Source of the DNA: Prevotella sp. CAG:1031 | Lineage (GTDB): Bacteria > Bacteroidota > Bacteroidia > Bacteroidales > Muribaculaceae | Length of the DNA: 16,977 nt | Assembly (NCBI GenBank): GCA_000431215.1 | Contig: HF985619.1 | Location: 45,001-61,977, forward strand | Reading direction: 5' to 3' | Shown here: positions 1 through 5,494 of the stretch, one piece after another | Layout of the letters: each line of letters begins with the position of its first letter | Numbering within the stretch: position 1 is the first letter of the stretch | Position numbers and translations under genes: made by a program | The notes under the pieces: model-generated | Databases searched by the model: none | What the model was told of the DNA's origin: nothing | Seen by the model: the letters and a program-made list of their open reading frames with translations, nothing else

Positions 1-145
1 CGCTCTGGCTCTTGTCGACGCCGTGAAGCCGCGGCGCACCTATCTGACCCATTTTGCCCATCATATCGGGCTCCACGCCGCGCTGGCCGAATCGCTGCCT
101 CCGGGCGTGGGTCCGGCCTACGACGGCCTTTCGATAACAATCTGA
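1..145 (+). CDS. MBL-fold metallo-hydrolase (PhnP-like), C-terminal fragment
   Basis: The gene enters from the left edge, and only its last 47 codons are present (first full codon at base 2, TGA at 143-145). The tail contains YLTHFAHHIGLH followed by LPPGVGPAYDGL. This matches the C-terminus of Bacteroidota metallo-beta-lactamase-fold phosphodiesterases of the PhnP/phosphoribosyl 1,2-cyclic phosphate type, where the TH-x-x-H cluster belongs to the metal-binding region. The substrate cannot be told from this fragment. The GH84 gene starts only 16 bases after the stop with no terminator between, so the two are probably co-transcribed. The assignment rests on motif recognition of a short piece. 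Confidence 0.7.
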   Translation, partial: ALALVDAVKPRRTYLTHFAHHIGLHAALAESLPPGVGPAYDGLSITI

Positions 146-161
146 CCTTAAAACCTCCACC

Positions 162-1892
162 ATGAAAAAACTTATCATCTCATTGCTTATGGCCACGGCG
201 CTCACAGCCTCGGCCGACACCGACCTGAGCGCCCTGACCGATACGATCCGCCTGCCGCGCCCCGTCAGCGGCGCCCGTATCGAAAGCCGTCCCGGACCGG
301 CGATAAACCCGACTCCGAAATCGGCGCGTTTCAGCGGCTCCACAGTCGATATCGGCCGCGGATTCACCATAGCGAGCTGCCCCGTCGCGATTCCGCGCGC
401 AATCCCCGTGGTGACGGAAGGAGGGATGCCGCTTTCTGTGACCGTCACCGGAGAAGGCGCTCCGGGAAGCTACTCCCTCAGTGCGACCCCTGAAAGGGTA
501 ACAGTCGAGGGAGCCGACGCCGACGGCGCCTTCTACGGTCTTCAGACCCTGCGCCAGCTCATCGACGGCAATCGTCTCGCCCTCGCCGAGATCGCCGACG
601 AGCCCGCGTTGGCGCGCCGCGGCGTTGTCGAGGGATTCTACGGCAATCCGTGGAGCCACGCCAAACGCATGTCGCTTATGGAATTCATGGGCGCCAATAA
701 GCTCAATGCCTACCTCTACGGGCCCAAGGACGATCCTTACCACAGCTCACCGAACTGGCGCAAGCCCTATCCCGAGGCTCAGGCCGCCGAACTCCGCGAG
801 CTCGTCGACGCTGCCCGCCGCAACCATGTGCGTTTTATCTGGGCTATCCATCCGGGGCGCGACATCCGGTGGGATAAGGCCGACTACGACAGCCTCGTCG
901 GCAAGTTCTCGATGATGTATGACCTCGGAGTGCGCGACTTCGCCCTCTTCTTCGACGACATCGAGGGAGCAGGAGCCAATCCCGAGCGCCAGGCCGAGCT
1001 GCTTAACCGACTGACGCGTGAATTCGTGGCCCGGAAAGGGGATGTCGGCAGCCTGATAATGTGCCCCACCGACTATTCGGGCCTTTGGGCAAACCCGACC
1101 GAACGCGGCTCGCTGGCATATTTCGGCCGCACACTCGATAAGAGCATCGACGTTTTCTGGACCGGCGACTTCGTATGCAGCGACCTGACGCCCAAGACTC
1201 TCGAGTTCGTCGACACGCGCATTCGCCGGCCGGCTCTCTACTGGTGGAACTTCCCGGTGACCGACTATGCGCGCCATATCGTCATGCAGGGGCCCGTCTA
1301 CGGTCTCGACCCGACTGTTGACGCCACGACGGCCGCAGGAATAGTCAGCAATCCCATGGAGCACGCCGAAGCCTCGAAAGCGGCCATCTATTCTGTGGCC
1401 GACTATGCCTGGAATCCGGCAGCCTACAACGCTCTCGACAGCTGGGAGCGTGCTCTGGCCGACATGATGCCCGAATGCGCCGACGCCTACCGCACTTTCG
1501 CCATCCATAGCTGCGACACCGAGACGGGCTACCGCCGCGATGAGTCGTGGAACCTGTCGATGCGGTCGGCAGACAGTCTGCGCGCCGAGATGGAGCGCCT
1601 GAAGGCGGCTCCGGCCACTATACGCCGCCTTGCCTCGAACCGTGCCCTCGTCGACGAGCTCGACCCCTGGCTGACACAGGCCGAGGCGCTCGCCGCGCGC
1701 GTAATCGGCGCTCTCGACCTGCTCGAGAATGGCGGTTCGATGACCGATGCCGAATATGCCGAAGCCTACGCCGCGCTGACGATGACCGAAGCCGAGCGCG
1801 AGGCATACGCCGCCCACAAGGTCGGCACGCTACGCCTCCAGCCCTTCTACGAGGCTGCGCTGCGCCATCTTGCCAGTCGGCGGAAAAACTGA
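162..1892 (+). CDS. Secreted GH84 beta-N-acetylglucosaminidase (O-GlcNAcase/hyaluronidase family)
   Basis: This 576-aa glycoside hydrolase removes terminal beta-linked N-acetylglucosamine by substrate-assisted catalysis. A signal peptide spans residues 1-18 (cleavage likely after ASA), so it acts in the periplasm or at the cell surface. Residues about 45-140 form the usual N-terminal alpha/beta domain, ending in GAFYGLQTLRQL. The catalytic barrel follows from RGVVEGFYG (about 152-160) and includes YLYGPKDDPYHS, WAIHPG and the catalytic Asp pair D265-D266 in FFDDI. Further on are MCPTDYS, WTGD, YWWNFPV and NPMEHAEASK. These segments closely resemble the characterised Bacteroides thetaiotaomicron GH84 enzyme. 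The protein is shorter than that enzyme (about 737 aa) and lacks its C-terminal accessory domains. A role in using host mucin or other GlcNAc glycans is inference. A terminator-like hairpin follows at 1921-1953. Confidence 0.95.
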   Translation: MKKLIISLLMATALTASADTDLSALTDTIRLPRPVSGARIESRPGPAINPTPKSARFSGSTVDIGRGFTIASCPVAIPRAIPVVTEGGMPLSVTVTGEGAPGSYSLSATPERVTVEGADADGAFYGLQTLRQLIDGNRLALAEIADEPALARRGVVEGFYGNPWSHAKRMSLMEFMGANKLNAYLYGPKDDPYHSSPNWRKPYPEAQAAELRELVDAARRNHVRFIWAIHPGRDIRWDKADYDSLVGKFSMMYDLGVRDFALFFDDIEGAGANPERQAELLNRLTREFVARKGDVGSLIMCPTDYSGLWANPTERGSLAYFGRTLDKSIDVFWTGDFVCSDLTPKTLEFVDTRIRRPALYWWNFPVTDYARHIVMQGPVYGLDPTVDATTAAGIVSNPMEHAEASKAAIYSVADYAWNPAAYNALDSWERALADMMPECADAYRTFAIHSCDTETGYRRDESWNLSMRSADSLRAEMERLKAAPATIRRLASNRALVDELDPWLTQAEALAARVIGALDLLENGGSMTDAEYAEAYAALTMTEAEREAYAAHKVGTLRLQPFYEAALRHLASRRKN

Positions 1893-1909
1893 CGTTTACA
1901 TCAATCCAT

Positions 1910-1961
1910 AACGTATTATCCCGGCGCCCCCGCGAGGGTGCCGGTTTATTTTTGCGTCGTT
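1910..1961 (+). promoter_or_regulatory. Promoter of the lysis-like cassette with a shared 14-bp upstream box
   Basis: TATTTTTG at 1947-1954 is a perfect match to the Bacteroidota -7 box TAnnTTTG, predicting a start near 1961 and a 15-base leader. No clear -33 TTG is seen. AACGTATTATCCCG at 1910-1923 lies 23 bp before the -7 box. The same box (13 of 14 bases) occurs at the same spacing ahead of the capsid unit (5075-5088). The intervening DNA is an inverted repeat in both cases. Confidence 0.6.
1921..1953 (+). terminator. Rho-independent terminator after the GH84 gene
   Basis: A 9-bp stem (1921-1929 with 1936-1944, one G-T wobble) with loop CCGCGA is followed by TTTATTTTT. It lies 28 bases after the GH84 stop. 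The T-tract overlaps the -7 promoter box of the next gene, so this hairpin may both end one transcript and sit in the control region of the next. Confidence 0.7.
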
Positions 1962-1975
1962 AAAACTCAGCGATA

Positions 1976-2188
1976 ATGGAAAACACACCCCGACAGCGGC
2001 GCCTCCGGACATGGCATTTTGTGGCAGCCACGGCTCTTCTTGCCGTCGGCGCCGGACTGCTTATAGCCGGATTCTGCGTAGAACCTCCCGGCGAGATCCA
2101 TTCGTCGGTTCTCATAGCCTTCGGCGAGATTCTGACCTTTGTAGGCTCGATTTTCGGATTCAGCTATAACTTCCGTCTCCGACAGTAA
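1976..2188 (+). CDS. Small two-helix membrane protein, holin-like
   Basis: This 70-aa protein has two predicted membrane helices (about residues 14-33 and 43-64) joined by a short loop, EPPGEIHS. The N-terminus is basic (RQRRLRT) and the C-terminal tail is basic (RLRQ). Positive charge at both ends predicts N-in/C-in topology. With the size and the helix count, this is the layout of a class II holin, which forms membrane lesions that release endolysin. It is the first gene of a tight cluster: the amidase begins 27 bases after its stop and a u-spanin-like gene overlaps the amidase stop. The holin role is inferred from topology and position, because holin sequences are too diverse to assign by motif. 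The start at 1976 is supported by the promoter at 1947-1954. Confidence 0.65.
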   Translation: MENTPRQRRLRTWHFVAATALLAVGAGLLIAGFCVEPPGEIHSSVLIAFGEILTFVGSIFGFSYNFRLRQ

Positions 2189-2215
2189 CTCTTAAACCTT
2201 TAATTTCAATCGAAT

Positions 2216-2650
2216 ATGAGAAAAATCACAGAAATCATCGTTCATTGCACAGCAACTCCCGCCGGATTGCCGGTGACCGTAGAACAGATCGACGCCTACC
2301 ACCGTTCGCTCGGCTGGGCCGGAATAGGCTATCATTACCTCATCGACCTCAAGGGGCAGATCCACAAAGGGCGCGATATCCGCCGTCCGGGCGCCCACTG
2401 CCGCGGTCATAACGCCCATTCGATTGGAGTAGCCTACGTAGGCGGTCTTTCACCCGATGGCCTCGCGGCCTGCGACACGCGCACAGATGCCCAGCGCCTG
2501 GCTATGGTGGCGCTGCTGAAACGACTTCACAAGGAGTTTCCCGGCTCGACGATCTGCGGCCACCGCGATTTCGCCGCCAAGGCGTGCCCCTGCTTCGACG
2601 CACGCGAGGAATACCGCTTTATCGACAACTTCGTAACTCTCGCCGAATGA
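2216..2650 (+). CDS. N-acetylmuramoyl-L-alanine amidase, T7-lysozyme type (amidase_2), endolysin-like
   Basis: This 144-aa single-domain amidase cleaves the bond between N-acetylmuramic acid and L-alanine in peptidoglycan. Zinc ligands can be read off by comparison with T7 lysozyme (H17, H122, C130): H10 in IIVHCTAT, H116 in CGHRDF and C124 in AKACPCF. K122 matches the T7 active-site lysine two residues before the ligand Cys. GYHYLID supplies the family's Tyr region, and HSIGVAYVGG is a further family motif. The length matches phage endolysins. There is no signal peptide, so the enzyme would need a holin to reach the cell wall, and a holin-like gene lies just upstream. Its last bases overlap the next gene in an ATGA junction. 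Such amidases are common in Bacteroidales prophages. Confidence 0.93.
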   Translation: MRKITEIIVHCTATPAGLPVTVEQIDAYHRSLGWAGIGYHYLIDLKGQIHKGRDIRRPGAHCRGHNAHSIGVAYVGGLSPDGLAACDTRTDAQRLAMVALLKRLHKEFPGSTICGHRDFAAKACPCFDAREEYRFIDNFVTLAE

Positions 2651-3033
2651 TGCGTTTTGCCGCAGCCTTAGTTCTGCTGCTCGGAGCCGCCGGATGTGCG
2701 GCTCCGAGGCAGACGGCCGTAGAGAAGACCGATTCGGCGGCTACGGAGGTCAGAACCGTCCGCGATTCTGTCAGCCGCTCGGTTGAGCTGCGCTTTGACA
2801 CGGTTGAAATGACCGTCGTGCGCCGCGACTCGACAATAGTGTGGCTGCGCGGCAGTGGCGCCTCGGTAGGGGCGCGCCGAACCGACGTCAGCGCCGACTC
2901 GGCTACGGTATCGGTGGCCCGCAACAGCGAGACTGTCGCTCATGTCGGGTCGCCGAAGCCGCTGATTTCGACCGGAACGGCGGCGCTGATAATAGCGGCG
3001 CTCCTTCTCTTTCTGATAGCAAGGCGCAAATAG
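2647..3033 (+). CDS. Lipoprotein with C-terminal membrane anchor, u-spanin-like
   Basis: This 128-aa protein starts in the ATGA overlap with the amidase stop (an alternative ATG is at 2650). The N-terminus is a lipoprotein signal with C17 in LLLGAAGC. Residues about 106-125 form a second hydrophobic segment (TAALIIAALLLFLIA) ending in RRK, so the C-terminus should sit in the cytosol. An outer-membrane lipid anchor plus an inner-membrane helix in one chain is the defining layout of a unimolecular spanin such as T1 gp11. Spanins fuse the two membranes in the last step of phage lysis. The periplasmic part is rich in alternating charged and beta-branched residues (RDSV, FDTVEMTVVRRDSTIV), fitting a beta-rich linker. 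The assignment rests on topology and gene order. A plain lipoprotein with a C-terminal helix cannot be excluded. Confidence 0.65.
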   Translation: MMRFAAALVLLLGAAGCAAPRQTAVEKTDSAATEVRTVRDSVSRSVELRFDTVEMTVVRRDSTIVWLRGSGASVGARRTDVSADSATVSVARNSETVAHVGSPKPLISTGTAALIIAALLLFLIARRK

Positions 3034-3037
3034 GCCT

Positions 3038-3073
3038 TATAGGGCTTATAGGGCTTATAGGGCCTATAGGGCC
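3038..3073. repeat. 9-bp tandem repeat, TATAGGGCY x4
   Basis: Four head-to-tail units occupy 3038-3046, 3047-3055, 3056-3064 and 3065-3073, starting four bases after the spanin-like stop codon. The first two end in T and the last two in C. A related 9-bp array with core TTATAAGGC is at 12675-12719. Confidence 0.85.
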
Positions 3074-3082
3074 GATAAGCGC

Positions 3083-3110
3083 AGCGTCCCACCCTCACGG
3101 GCGGGACGCT
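3083..3110 (+). terminator. Terminator-like hairpin after the lysis-like cassette
   Basis: A 12-bp stem (3083-3094 with 3099-3110, one A-C mismatch) has the loop TCAC. It lies 50 bases after the spanin-like stop, past the tandem repeats. The T-tract is poor (TTGCGTTATAT), so termination may be weak or Rho-assisted. Confidence 0.55.
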
Positions 3111-3211
3111 TGCGTTATATATGTCGTTTGTCCTTGTATCTCTTTGACGCCACACGGAAGCCCCCGGTTACAACGGATAAAATTTTTTATCTTTATTTAA
3201 CGAAAATTTCC

Positions 3212-3219
3212 TACCTTTA
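3212..3219 (+). promoter_or_regulatory. Probable -7 box for the AraC-type regulator
   Basis: TACCTTTA matches TAnnTTTG in all but the last base and lies in an AT-rich stretch. It predicts a start near 3226 and a leader of about 25 bases before the ATG at 3251. No convincing -33 TTG is seen at the expected distance. Confidence 0.4.
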
Positions 3220-3250
3220 CGGCCTGATAATTCGCTCGTTTTGTCTGAGG

Positions 3251-4921
3251 ATGATTCGTTTTCTGCTCATATTAGCCACAGCTCTTCTGCTCGCGGGATG
3301 TCGGCCTGACGACAGCTTCGATCCGTTGCTGTCGACCTCGACAGCCGAGCTGTCGGCGCGTGCCGACTCACTTCTGCGTTCGGGCAAGTTCTCCGACGCC
3401 GATTCAGCCATGCTCTGCAACGGCGTCGTCATAAGCCGCTATGACGAAGGGGCCTATTCGCGCTCTGAGGTGCGCGACATCATCCGCTCGATGATCACGC
3501 AGGGTTATCTCTTCATGAACAACTACACCGACTACGGCGGCGCCTTCAATATGTTCAGTCTGGCCGAAAGAGCCATCGACCGCTATCCCGAGAACTCCGA
3601 TCTGCGCGGATATGTCTATACCAACATGGGGGCGCTGACACAGCTCGGCGATCTGCTCAACAATCCGGCTCTTTCCGGACATGGCTCGCGCTATCTCGAC
3701 CGCGCGTTCGACTTCTGTCTTGAAGACAGCCTCTGGCGCGCAGGTTCGGTTGTCATGTTCAACCTTTCGGAACTCCATTTCGAGAATGGCGACCCGCAGC
3801 GTTTTCTCCCATACGGTAGCAGGTGGTTCGCCGCCAAGCCTCCGTCTGATGCCATGACGCTCAGCGTGGGCCATATAGTCAGGGGTATCGACGCCTATTG
3901 CCGTCGCGACTGGCCGGTGGCTCTGAGAGAGTTCAGCTCGATGCGCGATGCCGGCGACGTCGACAGTGTGACAGCTGTCGGAATCCAGTGTAAAGGAGCC
4001 TATTATGAGGCGATGACCTATGAGACGATGGGCGACCGTGAGCGCGCTTCGGCTATTCTCGACAGCCTATGCGACCGAGTCGGGGCTATCGACTATCCTC
4101 AGGCCTCGATATGGCTCCACAAGCATCTCGGACACTTCTACAACCGCCGGGGCATGACCTCGCGCGCCGAACACCATGAGCTGGCCTATTATCGTGCGAT
4201 TGCCAGCATAAATGCCTCTAAAGATGTCCATTCGATGGACATTATGCGTGTGCGCCTCGGAATACGCGAGCTTCACGATAAAAACGCCATTGTCGTGCGC
4301 CACGACCGTGTGTGGCGCACGGTGCTCATTGCCGGAGCTGTCATAGCCCTGCTGCTGAGCCTGTTCCTGGCCTACGCTCTGCTTATGTCGCGCCGCAGCA
4401 ACCGCCGCATAATGTCGCTCTATAAGCGCAACCGCGAGATTCTGGCCGAAATGAAGCGCCGTGAGGCGGAAGAGACCGCCGCAGCCGAGGCCGCCATCGC
4501 CGAAACTCCCAGAGCGGAGAAATACGGCGGAAGCGGAATGGACAACGCCACGGCCGATATTCTCGTACACCGCATACGCCGCGTGCTCGCCGACCCGCAG
4601 TATTATCTGTCGTCCGACTTCTCGCTGCGTCAGCTCGCGCAGCTTGTCGGCTCGAACACGGCATATGTCAGCCAGACCATAAACACGACAACCGGCCGCT
4701 CGTTCAAGGAGCTGCTCGGCGTTAAGCGTGTGGCCGAGGCATGCCGTCTGCTGACTGAGGGGAACGCCGATATGACAGTCGAGACTGTGGCCAACGCCGT
4801 CGGTTTCAAGAGCCGCACAGCCTTCGCCGCTGTCTTCAAACAGATAACCGGACTGACTCCTACCGAGTTCCGCAATGCGGCGCGCAAGGCCGGTCAGGAG
4901 TCTGACGGACGTGATTTATAA
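3251..4921 (+). CDS. Membrane-bound AraC-family regulator with N-terminal helical-repeat sensor domain
   Basis: This 556-aa one-component regulator starts at ATG 3251. An in-frame ATG at 3110 would give a longer ORF, but that extension reads through the preceding hairpin and promoter region, and 3251 begins a clean signal sequence. Residues 1-17 end in a textbook lipobox, LLLAGC. Residues about 25-340 are a TPR-like helical domain, predicted periplasmic. One membrane helix (about 357-379, VLIAGAVIALLLSLFLAYALLM) leads to a charged coiled-coil linker (MKRREAEETAAAEAA). An AraC-type double HTH domain (about 433-545) follows, with DFSLRQLAQLVGSNTAYVSQTIN and VANAVGFKSRTAFAAVFKQITGLTPTEFR. This architecture is common in Bacteroidota. 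The targets and ligand are unknown; neighbouring phage-like units are candidates by position only. Confidence 0.88.
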   Translation: MIRFLLILATALLLAGCRPDDSFDPLLSTSTAELSARADSLLRSGKFSDADSAMLCNGVVISRYDEGAYSRSEVRDIIRSMITQGYLFMNNYTDYGGAFNMFSLAERAIDRYPENSDLRGYVYTNMGALTQLGDLLNNPALSGHGSRYLDRAFDFCLEDSLWRAGSVVMFNLSELHFENGDPQRFLPYGSRWFAAKPPSDAMTLSVGHIVRGIDAYCRRDWPVALREFSSMRDAGDVDSVTAVGIQCKGAYYEAMTYETMGDRERASAILDSLCDRVGAIDYPQASIWLHKHLGHFYNRRGMTSRAEHHELAYYRAIASINASKDVHSMDIMRVRLGIRELHDKNAIVVRHDRVWRTVLIAGAVIALLLSLFLAYALLMSRRSNRRIMSLYKRNREILAEMKRREAEETAAAEAAIAETPRAEKYGGSGMDNATADILVHRIRRVLADPQYYLSSDFSLRQLAQLVGSNTAYVSQTINTTTGRSFKELLGVKRVAEACRLLTEGNADMTVETVANAVGFKSRTAFAAVFKQITGLTPTEFRNAARKAGQESDGRDL

Positions 4922-4971
4922 ATTCAGACATCTATCTGAGGTAGACAGACACCATTGTTGACAGATTTCTA

Positions 4972-4979
4972 TATTTTTG
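4972..4979 (+). promoter_or_regulatory. Orphan -7 promoter box upstream of a possible short transcript
   Basis: TATTTTTG is a perfect TAnnTTTG match with a predicted start near 4986. Upstream is TTGTTGACA at 4955-4963, which also occurs in inverted form in the S24 repressor leader at 8848-8856. GTCGTG (4979-4984) and CACGAC (4998-5003) form an inverted repeat over the predicted start, resembling an operator. No clear gene follows before the terminator at 5040. Confidence 0.4.
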
Positions 4980-4985
4980 TCGTGA

Positions 4986-5074
4986 AATCATTTTAAGCAC
5001 GACGTGATTGTAGAAATACTGTGAATATTACTGACACACCGGAAGAGGCAGCCACGCTGCCTCTTCCGTTTTTT
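4986..5074 (+). ncRNA. Candidate small RNA (about 89 nt) ending at a strong terminator
   Basis: The stretch between the predicted start near 4986 and the terminator T-tract at 5074 holds no convincing ORF. A GTG-initiated frame at 5021 would run through the terminator stem and looks spurious. A discrete short RNA with a 3' intrinsic terminator is one reading. The simpler alternative is that this is the 3' untranslated region of the AraC-type regulator, whose stop is 119 bases before the stem. Confidence 0.3.
5040..5074 (+). terminator. Strong Rho-independent terminator
   Basis: A perfect 13-bp stem (5040-5052 with 5056-5068) with a 3-nt loop CAC is followed by TTTTTT. This is the best intrinsic terminator in the window. 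It separates the regulator (or a short RNA) from the promoter of the capsid unit, which begins at once at 5075. Confidence 0.92.
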
Positions 5075-5126
5075 AACGCATTATCCCGCCGCGACGGCGG
5101 GGACGCGATATTAGCTTTGCAGTGTC
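5075..5126 (+). promoter_or_regulatory. Promoter of the capsid unit with shared 14-bp box and inverted repeat
   Basis: TAGCTTTG at 5112-5119 is a perfect TAnnTTTG box (followed by C, as in the extended consensus), predicting a start near 5126 and a 21-base leader. AACGCATTATCCCG at 5075-5088 precedes it by exactly 23 bp, as at 1910-1923. An inverted repeat, CCCGCCG-CGA-CGGCGGG (5085-5101), fills the place where a -33 element would be expected and has no T-tract, so it is not a terminator. TTAAAACT then lies eight bases before ATG, as in the lysis-like cassette. Confidence 0.65.
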
Positions 5127-5146
5127 AATTTTAAAACTAAAAGCTA

Positions 5147-5413
5147 ATGGAAACAGAAAAGAATGTAACTGATGTGGCTGATGTGGCTGATGTCGCTCGG
5201 GTGGAGAGGATAGCCACTGTGGCAGATGCCGAGCTTGAAGAGCGGCTCGCCGCCGCCCGCGAAGAGGGGCGCATAGCCGGCCGCAACGAACTCCTTGCCG
5301 AACAACTGCGCGCTCCTTCGCTCTGGGAGATCGCCACCGATGACTCAGCCGGAGCTCCTGCCGACGACGACACCGAAATTCTCAAGACAATCCGCCCCTG
5401 CGTATGGGACTGA
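5147..5413 (+). CDS. 88-aa charged protein upstream of the capsid-like gene
   Basis: I do not recognise a named family. The N-terminus contains a short repeat, DVADVADVARV, encoded by 9-bp DNA repeats (5162-5197). The middle (ELEERLAAAREEGRIAGRNELLAEQL) is strongly charged and likely a helix or short coiled coil. The tail is acidic and ends in ILKTIRPCVWD. It starts 21 bases after a predicted transcription start and lies 81 bases before the capsid-like gene, probably in the same transcript. Short charged proteins directly upstream of a major capsid gene are often scaffolds or capsid accessory proteins. With a domesticated capsid it could instead be a cargo or targeting protein. Both roles are inference from position. 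Confidence 0.7.
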   Translation: METEKNVTDVADVADVARVERIATVADAELEERLAAAREEGRIAGRNELLAEQLRAPSLWEIATDDSAGAPADDDTEILKTIRPCVWD

Positions 5414-5416
5414 ATG

Positions 5417-5483
5417 AATTTAAAATTTAGAATGTAAAATTTAAAATTTTTCTTCTCAACTTTCAACTTTCAATTTTCAATTT
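5417..5483. repeat. AT-rich repeats between the 88-aa gene and the capsid-like gene
   Basis: The 12-bp palindrome AATTTAAAATTT occurs at 5417-5428 and again at 5438-5449. It is followed by four 7-bp tandem units, TCAACTT, TCAACTT, TCAATTT and TCAATTT (5456-5483). The block is far richer in A+T than the flanking genes. Similar AT-rich arrays are familiar from Bacteroidales intergenic DNA; their function is unclear. Confidence 0.8.
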
Positions 5484-5494
5484 CTCAATCTTCT

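Noticed and set aside
3034..3080. Coding reading of the 9-bp repeat as an IGL/IGP tripeptide repeat
   Set aside because: The frame begins inside the spanin-like gene out of frame and has no start of its own; the array is intergenic.
3110..3250. Upstream in-frame ATG extending the AraC-type regulator by 47 residues
   Set aside because: The extension reads from the terminator-like hairpin and through the probable -7 box, and it would bury the signal sequence and lipobox. ATG 3251 is the better start.
5021..5134. Short GTG-initiated frame between the regulator and the capsid unit
   Set aside because: It runs through a perfect terminator stem and the promoter of the next unit and encodes nothing recognisable.
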